A stretch of 64,000 bases of DNA from Paenibacillus ottowii (GCF_006874425.1 NZ_VIJZ01000013.1:1-64000); one strand, 5' to 3'. Positions 27,256 to 36,298 are shown, counted from the first letter of the stretch. The notes: a model not told the origin generated them from the sequence alone. Made by a program: numbers and translations.

Positions 27256-27327
27256 CTACGGATATACCTCCTTTTCCCTTAACTAAGAAAGGAAGGAGCA
27301 CGCATTCGCGGCTCCTTCATAAGTTCC

Positions 27328-28158
27328 TTATTCGGGCTTAACCCCAAACCATTGTTCGTGGAGCTTATCGTATTCACCGCTGCTTTTCAGTTCCTTGATC
27401 GTATCATTAATGGCTTGTAGTAGTTCGGTTTGCCCCTTTTTCACTGCAATGCCGTAGGGTTCCTCTGTGAAGTTTCCGCCTACTAGGGTATAATTCGGAT
27501 CTTGCTGCTGCATGCCAAGCAGAATAGAGTTATCGGTCGTCAGCGCTTGCCCTTTGCCTGCCTTGAGGGCATTGAAGGCATCCTGATAGTTTTCAAATTC
27601 CAATATCGTTGCATTGGGTGCCTTTTCGCGGATATTTTTTGCAGAGGTAGAGCCTTTAACAGCGAGCACCTTGGTGTCGGGAGTCAGGGACTCCAGACCT
27701 GTGATCGGGCTTCCCTTTTTCACGAGCAGGGATTGCCCTGCATTAAAGTAGACATCGCTGAAATCGACCTGTTTTTTGCGTTCATCCGAAATGGTCATCG
27801 TGGCGATAATAGCGTCGATGTCCCCGTTTTGCAGTAGGGTGATTCGTGTTTTGGATGTAACTTCCTTGAGTTCAAGCTTGGTTTCATCACCAAAAATATG
27901 CTTGGCAACAGCCTTGGCGATGTCGACATCAAAGCCCTCGACTTTCCCGCTAGCGGGGTCCTTTAGTCCGAACAGCTTGGTGTCGTACTTCACTCCAACG
28001 ACCAGTTTGCCACGCTGTTTGATAGCCTCCAGCCCATTGGAAGCTGCTGCCTCATTTACAGACGTTGCTGCTTCTTGCTTGCCTCCACAGCCGGCCAAGA
28101 CGAGCAGACAGGATAACACAACCAGCATTAAAGTACTCCACTGAAATCTTTTTCTCAT
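27328..28158 (-). CDS. glnH: Amino-acid-binding lipoprotein, GlnH type
   Basis: 276 aa with lipobox LAGC (Cys about 24) after a hydrophobic leader. Family 3 solute-binding signature GFDVDIAKAVAKHIFG and later EPYGIAVKKGQTELLQAIN. AAAGGGG precedes ATG. Glutamine or another polar amino acid is likely by gene-order match to glnQHMP; specificity is not proven. Confidence 0.93.
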   Translation of the reverse strand: MRKRFQWSTLMLVVLSCLLVLAGCGGKQEAATSVNEAAASNGLEAIKQRGKLVVGVKYDTKLFGLKDPASGKVEGFDVDIAKAVAKHIFGDETKLELKEVTSKTRITLLQNGDIDAIIATMTISDERKKQVDFSDVYFNAGQSLLVKKGSPITGLESLTPDTKVLAVKGSTSAKNIREKAPNATILEFENYQDAFNALKAGKGQALTTDNSILLGMQQQDPNYTLVGGNFTEEPYGIAVKKGQTELLQAINDTIKELKSSGEYDKLHEQWFGVKPE

Positions 28159-28199
28159 AAGAACGATCCCCTTTCGATTTCATTCTATTGGTAGTCTGT

Positions 28200-28937
28200 T
28201 TAATGATGAATCAGACGGCTCAGGAACAGGCGAGCCCGTTCTTCACCCGGATTTTGAAAAAACTCAGCAGGTTGACTGTCTTCCAAAATCTGCCCTTTGT
28301 CCATAAAAATAACGCGATCCGCTACTTCACGGGCAAAGCCCATTTCATGAGTGACGATGACCATTGTGATGCCCTGATGGGCAAGCGAGCGCATGACATC
28401 CAGTACCTCTCCGATCGTTTCGGGGTCCAAGGCTGAAGTCGGCTCATCAAACAGCATAATTTTCGGATTCATGGCGAGTCCACGGGCGATTGCAACCCGC
28501 TGCTGCTGTCCACCGGACAATTGGGCGGGGTAGCTCTGTGCCTTTTCCTCGATTCCGACACGTTTCAGATAGGTGAGGGCAGTTTGAATAGCTTCTTCCT
28601 TCGGGATGCCCAGCACCTTCATCGGTGCCAGTACAATATTCTCAATCACCTTTTTGTGGGGATACAGATTGAAATGTTGGAACACCATCCCGATATTGCG
28701 GCGGAAGGCGTTAATATCAATCTTTTTGTCATGTACAGGGACCTCATTAACGATCAGTTCCCCATCAGATATCGTTTCCAGACGATTGATGCAGCGGAGC
28801 AGGGTGCTTTTACCCGAGCCGGAGGGACCGATGATGACAACGACCTCGCCCTCCTTAATCTGAAGATTGATGTCTTTAAGTACATGAAAGTGACCGTAAT
28901 GCTTGTTGACATTGCGAAATTGGATCAGAGAGCTCAC
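28200..28937 (-). CDS. glnQ: Amino-acid ABC transporter ATP-binding protein, GlnQ type
   Basis: About 242-245 aa. Walker A GPSGSGKSTLLRCINRLE, signature LSGGQQQRVAIARGLA, Walker B IMLFDEPTSALD, H-loop VTHEMGFA. Start is odd: GTG 28937 lies inside AAGGGGTGA, which itself looks like the ribosome binding site; 5 nt after that sequence comes CTG 28928, giving MIQFRNVNKHYG, which lines up with the usual GlnQ start and length (242 aa). The long ATG frame from 28982 has no ribosome binding site. First gene of the operon. Confidence 0.93.
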   Translation of the reverse strand: MSSLIQFRNVNKHYGHFHVLKDINLQIKEGEVVVIIGPSGSGKSTLLRCINRLETISDGELIVNEVPVHDKKIDINAFRRNIGMVFQHFNLYPHKKVIENIVLAPMKVLGIPKEEAIQTALTYLKRVGIEEKAQSYPAQLSGGQQQRVAIARGLAMNPKIMLFDEPTSALDPETIGEVLDVMRSLAHQGITMVIVTHEMGFAREVADRVIFMDKGQILEDSQPAEFFQNPGEERARLFLSRLIHH

Positions 28938-29267
28938 CCCTTTTTTTGTCTTGGATACATCGCTTTGCAGACAGACTGACATGATGTAGTTCTATTAGAA
29001 TTTTAAAAATTTCTCTCATGATACTATAAGCTTACAATAAAAAACAAGATTTTATGTCAATAAACTTAACGTAAAATACGTTTTTGGCTGTTTTTTTACT
29101 AGTTATTTGTTATTTATATGATGAAAATGAGTATATATCCACAATTTAATGTTATATAATTTGACATTAAATATGAAACCTCGACATACAGAGGGAGAAA
29201 CGTGACAAAAGCAGCGCTATGTTTTACAGTAGGGGAGAAGGAATTTAGGGTAAAGGAAGGATAGACA

Positions 29268-29732
29268 ATGACGAAAGCTATTTCACCGCTAGTCACGGCA
29301 TTGGGCATGGAGCCCCATCCAGAAGGCGGCTGGTACAAAGAGATGTGGAAGGCCAATTTTCAAATTCCGAAGCCTGTATTGCCGGATGTGTATTCCGGTC
29401 CGCGCTTTGCAGCTTCGTCTACGTATTTCTTGCTGCATCCGGGTGAGTTCTCCGAGTGGCATGTGGTCCATTCTGATGAGCTGTGGCTGTACCATAGCGG
29501 AAGCCCTATAGAGTTGAAATTGGGTGGAAGCGGAGAAGAGCCTGGCGAAGAAACAATAATTATCGTCGGTGCAGATGTGGAGGCAGGACAGCATCCACAA
29601 GCACTTGTACCGGGAACAGTATGGCAAACAGCACGCCCCCTGGGGGATGAGCCTGTATTGGTAACCTGTGTTGTTGCACCAGGCTTCCACTTTGATGATT
29701 TCAAGCTGATTGCAAAAGGTAAGGTGGAGTAG
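29268..29732 (+). CDS. Cupin-fold protein, DUF985 family
   Basis: 154 aa. DUF985 motifs: MEPHPEGGWYKEMW, FAASSTYFLLHPGEFSEWHV, HSDELWLYHSGSP and the closing CVVAPGFHFDDFKL. AAGGAAGG precedes ATG 29268. A single-domain cytoplasmic cupin; relatives are suggested to bind sugars or nucleotides but have no agreed activity. Stands alone with its own terminator, divergent from the gln operon. Confidence 0.9.
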   Translation: MTKAISPLVTALGMEPHPEGGWYKEMWKANFQIPKPVLPDVYSGPRFAASSTYFLLHPGEFSEWHVVHSDELWLYHSGSPIELKLGGSGEEPGEETIIIVGADVEAGQHPQALVPGTVWQTARPLGDEPVLVTCVVAPGFHFDDFKLIAKGKVE

Positions 29733-29743
29733 GAATTTTTTTC

Positions 29744-29786
29744 GGCGGGTGTAATCTTGGTTAACCAAGACTTACCCGCCTGATTT
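29744..29786. terminator. Terminator between cupin and GGDEF genes
   Basis: GGCGGGT...ACCCGCC outer stem and TCTTGGTTAACCAAGA inner palindrome, followed by TGATTTTA; between convergent genes and probably used by both. Confidence 0.85.
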
Positions 29787-29810
29787 TATGTTATGGTATC
29801 TTTGTTAGTG

Positions 29811-30527
29811 TTAGAAGGTTGCTGTTTGTTGTATACCTTGGATCTTTGTTTTTTTTCGAAAACAAGCCGCAAGCTTCATCACTCGTGCCGTACCATATGA
29901 TCTGACGTTTGGCCTCTTTTTGATCCTCTCGTATACAGCATAGCAGTTTCTCCCCATTTCTTTCGCTTGGTACATGGCAATATCGGCCTCTTTCAGTAAA
30001 GAAGGCAGAGTCTTTTTGGGAGAAGGATGCATAGTAATACCAATGCTTCCTGTAACTTGAAGATTGATTCCCTGGATATTATAAGGAGCACTGATTTTTT
30101 GCAGCAGCAGCTCTGCCAGAACTGTGACTTGATCGGCATCATAATCCTTCATAATGAGTAGAAATTCATCACCACCGATTCGAAAAGCTTTCTGATTGGA
30201 GTTTGTTACCTGGAGTAAATGATCGCTTACTCGTCTGAGCAGTTTATCACCGATTTGATGTCCATATGTGTCATTAATGGCTTTGAATCCATCCAGATCA
30301 AGATACATAATAGCAAAGCCCTCTTTGCCGTTGCTTCGTTTCCAAAATAGCTCAAGTGCATTCCGATTGAATAGACCCGTTACAGGGTCCTGATAGGCAA
30401 GTTTCCGCAGCAAATTTCTTTCCATCATCACAGAATGTAAAAAAATTAACGTATATATCCACAACGCCAAAGTTAGGCCTATTAGAAGTAAGGCTGTTAA
30501 AGATATACTCAATGGGGTCACCACCAA
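29811..30527 (-). CDS. Membrane-anchored diguanylate cyclase (GGDEF)
   Basis: About 233-238 aa. One N-terminal membrane segment (about 8-32), then a GGDEF domain with intact active site RIGGDEFLL and the Mg2+/substrate motif YLDLDGFKAINDTYGHQIGD. No EAL or other domain. Predicted to make cyclic di-GMP. Start unclear: TTG 30527 lacks a good ribosome binding site, whereas TTG 30512 has GGTGGTGA 5 nt upstream. It is the last gene of a minus-strand cluster whose first secreted product lies behind c-di-GMP riboswitches, suggesting feedback. Confidence 0.92.
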   Translation of the reverse strand: MVVTPLSISLTALLLIGLTLALWIYTLIFLHSVMMERNLLRKLAYQDPVTGLFNRNALELFWKRSNGKEGFAIMYLDLDGFKAINDTYGHQIGDKLLRRVSDHLLQVTNSNQKAFRIGGDEFLLIMKDYDADQVTVLAELLLQKISAPYNIQGINLQVTGSIGITMHPSPKKTLPSLLKEADIAMYQAKEMGRNCYAVYERIKKRPNVRSYGTARVMKLAACFRKKTKIQGIQQTATF

Positions 30528-30563
30528 TATAGTTTATAGGTTATTCCGCTTCTATTAGCGGCA

Positions 30564-31214
30564 TTAGGTCAGTTGTCTGGCATGAACGATGAGTCGATGT
30601 GTCGGATTTACAAGAGGATCACAGGTAATTAATGTGAGGAGTTTTTGTTTTTTGATGCTTTTTAAAACGGAGACATTTGAAGGAGTGACGACTGAAATGT
30701 TGTAGACCTTGTATACGTATTTTTCACCCCGAGTGTGAATTAGAATCTGATCTCCGATTTTCACCTCATTAAGCCGGTTAAATAAACGTCCAGTTGTTCG
30801 TGAGCGATGAGCGGCTATGGCAGCATTCCCCACCTGGCCGAGTGTCCCAGTTTCCGACATATGTACGGCTGCATATCTCATATGCTGTTGGGTCGCACCT
30901 TCGAGTACAGGAAGTTCCAGCCCGATACGATCAATCTGGATTGTAGCGATTGGGGCTTGCTCTGAAGCCGACGATGGGGGAGTGGCTTGTGACAATTGTG
31001 GCCCATCCGCTGCTGCAGCATTTGTCAGCCAATTGGACAAATTTGTATAGCCTTTAATCATTTCGGGGGTCAGTGTCGATGTATCTGTATTTGATAATGA
31101 TTCGGCTTCCTGTAATAGCTCTTGTTGCTTTTGATCTTCCAACCATTCATTAGCGGTAGGAAATAACATGATGATGATTCCTAACATGATGCTCACGTAC
31201 GCCAGCTTACGCAA
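30564..31214 (-). CDS. Class D sortase
   Basis: 216 aa from a TTG start with AGGAGG 8 nt upstream. N-terminal membrane anchor (about 5-22), low-complexity linker, then the sortase fold with catalytic His in IAAHRSR, Cys in LLTLITCDP and Arg in HRLIVHARQ. Class D features: single N-terminal anchor and TLITCD motif. Located directly downstream of an LPKTG protein gene, which is almost certainly its substrate; it would attach it to the peptidoglycan. Confidence 0.93.
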   Translation of the reverse strand: MRKLAYVSIMLGIIIMLFPTANEWLEDQKQQELLQEAESLSNTDTSTLTPEMIKGYTNLSNWLTNAAAADGPQLSQATPPSSASEQAPIATIQIDRIGLELPVLEGATQQHMRYAAVHMSETGTLGQVGNAAIAAHRSRTTGRLFNRLNEVKIGDQILIHTRGEKYVYKVYNISVVTPSNVSVLKSIKKQKLLTLITCDPLVNPTHRLIVHARQLT

Positions 31215-31262
31215 TTGAAAAGCCTCCTAATACAGTAATCCATAGATCGGACATGTAAAATA

Positions 31263-31305
31263 ATTCCCCTTCTCGCAAATGATGAGCTGAGAAGGGGGAT
31301 TTTTG
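31263..31305. terminator. Hairpin between adhesin and sortase genes
   Basis: TTCCCCTTCTC and GAGAAGGGGGA form an 11-bp stem. Read on the minus strand (adhesin to sortase) the tail ATTATTTTA is a poor U-tract, so it may be a partial terminator that lowers sortase expression relative to adhesin. Confidence 0.55.
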
Positions 31306-31320
31306 ATTATAAAATGTTAT

Positions 31321-34300
31321 TTATTTTTTATGCGTTCGTCTATAACCCAGATAGGCCCCCAGAAGAATTAAGAACATGCCACTTACATAGAAGGGAGCAG
31401 GACTGTTTTCTCCAGTCTTTGGCAATGTATCCACCTTGGGTGTATGCCCCGGGTCACTTGGATCTTCTGGTTTTTCTGCCGGTAGACGGATTACACCCTT
31501 AGGTATGGGATCTTCTTCGATCTTCACGGGCGGAGAAGGTTCCTGGTGAGGATCGGCTTCTGGTGTCTCAGGTTGCACCCCTGGTTCAGCGGGGGGTTGC
31601 GCCTCTGGTTCTACAGGTGGTTGTTCAATAACCGGAACGCCCAACGGAACATCCTCATCCTCGATAATTTGCGGATCTTCGGTTGTTACGGGTGTAACAG
31701 GCGTCACCGGAGGTTCAGTTATTTCAGGGTCCTTATCATGTTTTTTGCCTGAGCCCGGATTCGTAGGTGTACCTGGATTCGTAGGTGTACCCGGATCGGT
31801 AGGTGTACCTGGGTTTGTAGGTGTACCTGGACCCGGATCAACCGGAGTGTCCTTTTTGTTAGTGATTACGATTTGTTTAATGCCTGAACTTTGTTTGATG
31901 GTTGCATCTATTTTGATTTCTGTTTTTAGGGCTGTTATTTTGTAGCCTTCAGGAGCAGCAAGCTCTTCCAAAATGTAGTCATCATAACTCAATGAAGAGA
32001 ATACAATCTTCCCGTCCGAATTGGTAGTTTGGACAAGAGGTGCTCTTTTCTGCTCCTTGTCATAGAGTGCAAAACGGGCCCCGGGCAGTACCTTATTGTG
32101 ATCGTCCTCATCAACTTTGGTAATCTCCAAACTTCCCGTCACTCCTCCTCCTGATCCCGAACCAGAGGATGTGCGTACGATAATTTCTTTGCTTGTTTCC
32201 CTGGTTTCGGTGGTCAAACGATCACCCTCGAAATTAACCTTATTGCTCACTTTCGCCTTGTCTTCAGCTTGAAGAAAGGATTGATATTCCAAAATATAAC
32301 CCGATGATATAGCTTTCGTGAAAGCAAGCTCAAAGGATTGCTGGCCTTGGGCAGTCGTTGTTATTTTTAGCATATAATCCTGATCCTTGACTAACTCCGT
32401 GTCCTTGACAGCTTCTCCGTTGGCAGACACTCTGGTGGAGTATAGATGGAAGGAGTCTTCAATCAGAATTTGATTATTGCTAGGCATATCCACGATCTTC
32501 GCGTTGGAGACATGGGATTGCCCTTCATTGATATGGATGTTCCAGTCGATTTTATTTCCATTCTGAGCACCGGACTTTGTCACGTATTCTCCACCGTGGG
32601 GTACAGATACCTTGGCAGCCCATTCCGAATCTACATTTTTTCCATCCATAAGCAGAGCGTTATTGTTAATCTCTTTATCAATAAGCTCTCCCTCCAATGT
32701 TGTCTGGAAAGTGACCCAGTAAGGAGAGTTAATGGACTGGTTAAACTGGATATTCAGTTCGTTGTTGTTAGCGGCGGAAGGTAAAACCAGAGTATATTGG
32801 CTCGAAGGTACTTCGGCCCCTTTCTGTACGCCATTCCACCATCCAAGCAGAGTCATATCGTATACCTTAACAGAATTTGGGACCAACTTTTGGCCCTGTA
32901 ACAAGGTATCTCTAATCTCAGCATGATTGAGAGTTTTGCGGTTGTAGTTGGCCTTGATATCCCATGTAATTTGCTTGGAGCTGGCATTGTAACTACCTGA
33001 CTTAGCCCCGTTTTTCTGGGTCATATTGTCCGGCCATAATCGAGCTTCGGCCTCTGCGGTTTGTGTTGTTCCGTTGTATAACCAAGTGATAGAGGCTTTG
33101 TTCCAAAAATCCGGCTTGGTTTTGTCGATTTTCCATTCGTTATTAAATGTAGTTGTATAGTTGATGGTATACGTATCTTGAATCTTTTTATGAAAACGGA
33201 TAGTGAACCCTTTTTTGTAATCTAGCGTAAGAGGGATCAGTTCGTAGTCTGCCGGTGATGTTAGTGTTGTTTTTCCGTCCGCGCTTTGGATCTTCAATGT
33301 GTTCGGCAATAAGGCCAGACCGCCATTCGGGAAGACATCGTCAATAACGACTTGATCCATTGTATACTTATCTTGATTAATGGAAATGACCCAAGGAATC
33401 GTTTTAGTGTTATAGTTCGGTTCCTTATAGCCCTTGGTGATAATTATACTTTTTAGCTCTGTGGTGGTTTCTTTTGTTACTCCGTCAGACGTTACACTGT
33501 TCGTTATTTTACTATTTTTGACTACACGATCTATAGCCTTTGTTTGATAACGAATGGTATACGGAGCGTCAATATCCGTATTGAAAAGCAGATTGAAACC
33601 ATTGGTACCACGATCGTCAGTAACTAGGGTGACGCTGTATTCTGATGTAGGGAGCTCATCCTGTGTATCCCCTTTAAACACTTTAAGTGAATCTATGATG
33701 AGTTGTTGGCTGTTATTAAAACGGTCACTCAACGCTGCTTTAGCTGCAGGGATTTTTTTGTTGGCAAAATTATATTTGATTGCCCATGAGATCGTTTGTG
33801 TGACGGGGTCGTATTTCTCCACTTTTTTGCTTAAAAAATCCCCGCGTTGAACAGTGACTGTAGCCGTTGCAGAGGCGTCCTTCACATTATCCCCTGAAAA
33901 AGTGGCTGTATTGGAGAAACGAGTATCCTCGCTTGTTATGTTCGTGGAGTATTGAATACGGTAGGCACTGTTAATACTCTCGTCGTTAAAGCGGATTTTG
34001 AAGCCTGATACAGCCGGATCAGTCTCAACTGTATACTTATCTACACTAACAGTGTCCCCCAGCACGGTGGTTCCGTTCACATTAATTTGTAAATGATTTA
34101 CCCGGATGGAGTCCTTGACTAGTTCCAGTCCTTGGGGAGTTGGGTCGGTTACTACAGCGTGTTTGATAGGGTCCAAGTGTTTATTTACGTCAACCGTCCA
34201 ATGGATCTGATTTTTCCCATCAAACTTTCCTTGTTTCTCCATAGTAGGACCAGCTGCAGGCTTAATATTTACGATAGCCGTTTGCTCGCCGCCTTTGATT

Positions 34301-34902
34301 GGGATCGCAATAACAACTTGTGTACTGCCTTTTTCTATTTGTGTGCTAAATTCAGTTTTGATCTCCAGCTTACCGCTGACATTAGAGTGGCTTTCTACGT
34401 AATCATTAAATGTCATAACCACTTTACCTTGTCGGTCTACGGTAAAATGGCCTACTTCTCCATCTGTATTCGTCAAAGGAGACGTAATATCTGTGTAAAT
34501 TTGAAATTGTTCGGGTAATTGAAAGGTAAAGGTGTCTCCAGCTTTATACGCATGGTTCGGCAGTTCCCATTCATAGCCTAAATGGATGGCGGAACCAATA
34601 TCAATACGGCTATCGGGATTATACACTGCATCAATAACAGTTCCTGTAGAATCTGTAAGGGTTAGCTTGGTTAAAATACTTTCCTGAGTTGCCCTAACTT
34701 CAGAAGTTGAGCCCGCAGTTGGGATGTTAATCGGCTCTGAGGGCATTGGATAAACATCGCTAGTCACACTCTGAACCGGATCGGTTCCAAGGGTCACTGG
34801 CAGAGTAGAGTCGGGATTTTGTGCATAGACTTGTGTGGTGCTGAGCAGACACTGCAAAAAGAGCAATAACGCAACCGTTGCTGCATTCCATTTTTTTCTC
34901 AT
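31321..34902 (-). CDS. Cell-wall-anchored adhesin (LPKTG, collagen-binding-like repeats, SpaA domain)
   Basis: 1193 aa. Signal peptide to about residue 27 (cleavage after VYAQ). Then an SdrG/Cna-like head and about five tandem domains of about 130-140 aa, each opening with a W motif (QIHWTVDVN, TISWAIKYN, TIPWVISIN, QITWDIKAN, KIDWNIHIN) and ending near an I.Y.T strand, typical of Collagen_bind modules. Next a SpaA/Cna_B domain (LEITKVDEDDHNKVLPGARF, LEELAAPEGYK) with Lys/Glu placed for an isopeptide bond, a Pro/Thr/Gly wall-spanning region, and the LPKTGE sorting signal with hydrophobic tail and KK. Sortase D is adjacent. Confidence 0.94.
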   Translation of the reverse strand: MRKKWNAATVALLLFLQCLLSTTQVYAQNPDSTLPVTLGTDPVQSVTSDVYPMPSEPINIPTAGSTSEVRATQESILTKLTLTDSTGTVIDAVYNPDSRIDIGSAIHLGYEWELPNHAYKAGDTFTFQLPEQFQIYTDITSPLTNTDGEVGHFTVDRQGKVVMTFNDYVESHSNVSGKLEIKTEFSTQIEKGSTQVVIAIPIKGGEQTAIVNIKPAAGPTMEKQGKFDGKNQIHWTVDVNKHLDPIKHAVVTDPTPQGLELVKDSIRVNHLQINVNGTTVLGDTVSVDKYTVETDPAVSGFKIRFNDESINSAYRIQYSTNITSEDTRFSNTATFSGDNVKDASATATVTVQRGDFLSKKVEKYDPVTQTISWAIKYNFANKKIPAAKAALSDRFNNSQQLIIDSLKVFKGDTQDELPTSEYSVTLVTDDRGTNGFNLLFNTDIDAPYTIRYQTKAIDRVVKNSKITNSVTSDGVTKETTTELKSIIITKGYKEPNYNTKTIPWVISINQDKYTMDQVVIDDVFPNGGLALLPNTLKIQSADGKTTLTSPADYELIPLTLDYKKGFTIRFHKKIQDTYTINYTTTFNNEWKIDKTKPDFWNKASITWLYNGTTQTAEAEARLWPDNMTQKNGAKSGSYNASSKQITWDIKANYNRKTLNHAEIRDTLLQGQKLVPNSVKVYDMTLLGWWNGVQKGAEVPSSQYTLVLPSAANNNELNIQFNQSINSPYWVTFQTTLEGELIDKEINNNALLMDGKNVDSEWAAKVSVPHGGEYVTKSGAQNGNKIDWNIHINEGQSHVSNAKIVDMPSNNQILIEDSFHLYSTRVSANGEAVKDTELVKDQDYMLKITTTAQGQQSFELAFTKAISSGYILEYQSFLQAEDKAKVSNKVNFEGDRLTTETRETSKEIIVRTSSGSGSGGGVTGSLEITKVDEDDHNKVLPGARFALYDKEQKRAPLVQTTNSDGKIVFSSLSYDDYILEELAAPEGYKITALKTEIKIDATIKQSSGIKQIVITNKKDTPVDPGPGTPTNPGTPTDPGTPTNPGTPTNPGSGKKHDKDPEITEPPVTPVTPVTTEDPQIIEDEDVPLGVPVIEQPPVEPEAQPPAEPGVQPETPEADPHQEPSPPVKIEEDPIPKGVIRLPAEKPEDPSDPGHTPKVDTLPKTGENSPAPFYVSGMFLILLGAYLGYRRTHKK
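31753..31835 (-). repeat. 18-bp tandem repeat in the adhesin stalk
   Basis: About four and a half imperfect 18-bp units built on GGTGTACCTGGATTCGTA (plus strand), encoding repeated PGTPTN/PGTPTD in the wall-spanning region. Such repeats can change copy number by slippage and so change stalk length. Confidence 0.85.
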
Positions 34903-35259
34903 ACGGTAAACAAATCTCCTATTCTTAAAATACTCTTATTTAACGGCTAATGGTTATTCCTTCGAGGGCGAGAGAACTGTATTTATATATTCATCATTCA
35001 TTCATATGATGCTATGTTAGCCGCATTAATACTTAGTGAAAATTTGTGGAAATTCATATTCGGGTGTGAAACTCCTCCTTTTGTCTCGAAATTAGGATCA
35101 TGGTTAGAGATCTCATTGTCTTTCTGGACTAGAATACATGCCACATCTCAACAATTTCTCAACAAGGATCGAAAAAGAGCCTTGATCATGTGATCAAGGC
35201 TCTTCAGGAAATATAGCTCTATTTCTTATTTTTAAAAATATGAATTAAAAACATTGATA
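34903..35259 (-). other. Intergenic region with terminator of the transglutaminase-like gene
   Basis: The 357-bp gap between the transglutaminase-like gene and the adhesin. At 35172-35204 AAGAGCCTTGATCA/TGATCAAGGCTCTT, followed by TTT on the minus strand, is a strong terminator for the upstream gene. AATAGGAG precedes the adhesin ATG. No c-di-GMP aptamer was found here, and no clear small gene. Confidence 0.8.
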
Positions 35260-36069
35260 TTAATATTGCTTTGTTTTAATGTATTTGGAGGGATCTTTGA
35301 TCATTTCAAATTTTTGTTTACCCATATACAGTGCTGCGTCTACTGTAGTGTCTACGACCACCCACTGATTGTCGATGTAGACCTCATTCCAGGCATGGTA
35401 AGTGTCCACGTAGGAGGATTTGCCCATAACCAGCTTGGTTGGTACATCTACACTTCGCAACATAGCAGCCATCAGTGAAGCATAACCATAACAAATATCT
35501 TTTTGAGAGCTTAACGTACGATCAATTTGCGGCAGATAGTCAGTCGTTAAGGCAAAGGCCTGATTAGAATCATATTTGATATGACTAATTACATAGTCAT
35601 AGATTTTTTGCAGCTTTTCGCGATCTGTTGTTGCGCCTTGGGTTAATTCCCGGGCTTTTTGAATCGCTTGATTCGTACCGCTCCAGTTAATATTTTGAAC
35701 GGAATTGAGGTATACCGCTTTGCTATCGTTTAGATTTAACTCGATCGTATCTTGTCCTATTACTTTGTATTGATTACCACTCAGCTGTTCCAAAATACTG
35801 ATGTTATAGTTCCCATTACCCATCTGGAGAGGAAATACTTCTTCGGACTTTCCGGGTGTTAGATTATAAGAGTATTTTTGCTCATCTTTGGCAACCAAAA
35901 TTTTGGTTTTAACGTTAGATTTAACGGGGTAACGCACACTGACCGTCCCATGATTTACATTGTTTTGGTCCAACCATGCAACACTATCAGCAGCGTAAAT
36001 TGTCGAATTTAAGAGAATTGCGGACAGTATGAAAAATAGGAGAAGTGTGGAAAATATCATTTTCCCCAT
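35260..36069 (-). CDS. Secreted transglutaminase-like (Cys-His-Asp) protein
   Basis: 269 aa from ATG 36069 (GAAAGGAAG upstream). Signal peptide to about residue 26 (IYAAD). Residues about 150-245 form a transglutaminase-core fold with Cys193 in KDICYGYASLMAAMLR, His225 in DTYHAWNEVYIDNQW and Asp240 in VVVDTTVD, a complete triad. An Ig-like N-terminal part precedes it. In bacteria this fold is usually a cysteine protease or amidase rather than a cross-linker. Its mRNA leader carries two c-di-GMP-I riboswitches. The longer frame upstream is only read-through of the aptamers. A target among nearby surface proteins is inferred. Confidence 0.9.
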   Translation of the reverse strand: MGKMIFSTLLLFFILSAILLNSTIYAADSVAWLDQNNVNHGTVSVRYPVKSNVKTKILVAKDEQKYSYNLTPGKSEEVFPLQMGNGNYNISILEQLSGNQYKVIGQDTIELNLNDSKAVYLNSVQNINWSGTNQAIQKARELTQGATTDREKLQKIYDYVISHIKYDSNQAFALTTDYLPQIDRTLSSQKDICYGYASLMAAMLRSVDVPTKLVMGKSSYVDTYHAWNEVYIDNQWVVVDTTVDAALYMGKQKFEMIKDPSKYIKTKQY

Positions 36070-36081
36070 AAAAAACTTCCT

Positions 36082-36157
36082 TTCGGTGGCCAGGCTGCCA
36101 TCATCAATAGAAGGCCCTATAGCTTTGCGTCCCTGCCTTTCGACAGGTTTGCCATTT
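36082..36157 (-). ncRNA. c-di-GMP-I riboswitch, proximal copy
   Basis: On the minus strand: AAATGGCAAACCTGTCGAAA, GGCAGGGACGCAAAGCTA, GGGCCTTCT..., GATGGCAGCCTGGCCACCG. GNRA tetraloop GAAA, GGGACGCAAAGC core and the tetraloop receptor side match GEMM-I. The aptamer ends at the ribosome binding site GAAAGGAAG of the transglutaminase-like gene, suggesting control of translation. No separate terminator is visible. Confidence 0.93.
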
Positions 36158-36203
36158 CGTATAAAGTTTTCGGGAAAAATAAGCACGACAAAAAGCCACT
36201 TCA

Positions 36204-36277
36204 ACCGGTAGCTGGCTGCCATCATACAGAAGGCCCTGTAGCTTTGCGTCCTTGCCTTTCGACAAGTTTGCCATTTA
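36204..36277 (-). ncRNA. c-di-GMP-I riboswitch, distal copy
   Basis: Second aptamer upstream of the first, with AAATGGCAAACTTGTCGAAA, GGCAAGGACGCAAAGCTA, AGGGCCTTCTG, GATGGCAGCCAGCTACCGG. The two share most positions, so they arose by duplication; compensatory changes in the stem (TTGTC/GGCAAG versus CTGTC/GGCAGG) keep pairing. Confidence 0.93.
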
Positions 36278-36298
36278 TCCTGAATAGCTTGTACTATT

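Noticed and set aside
31745..31945. Plus-strand frame with collagen-like GVPG repeats
   Set aside because: It is the complement of the adhesin's PGTPTN repeats, has no ribosome binding site and lies wholly inside a long real gene.
34950..35100. 19-codon frame MNFHKFSLSINAANIASYE before the adhesin
   Set aside because: The GGAGG site lies 16 nt from its ATG, too far, and the frame is very short.
34903..35259. c-di-GMP aptamer before the adhesin gene
   Set aside because: Searched for GGACGCAAAGC-like core and GAAA tetraloop; none present.
36070..36225. N-terminal extension of the transglutaminase-like protein
   Set aside because: The frame simply reads through the c-di-GMP riboswitches; the signal peptide and ribosome binding site put the start at 36069.
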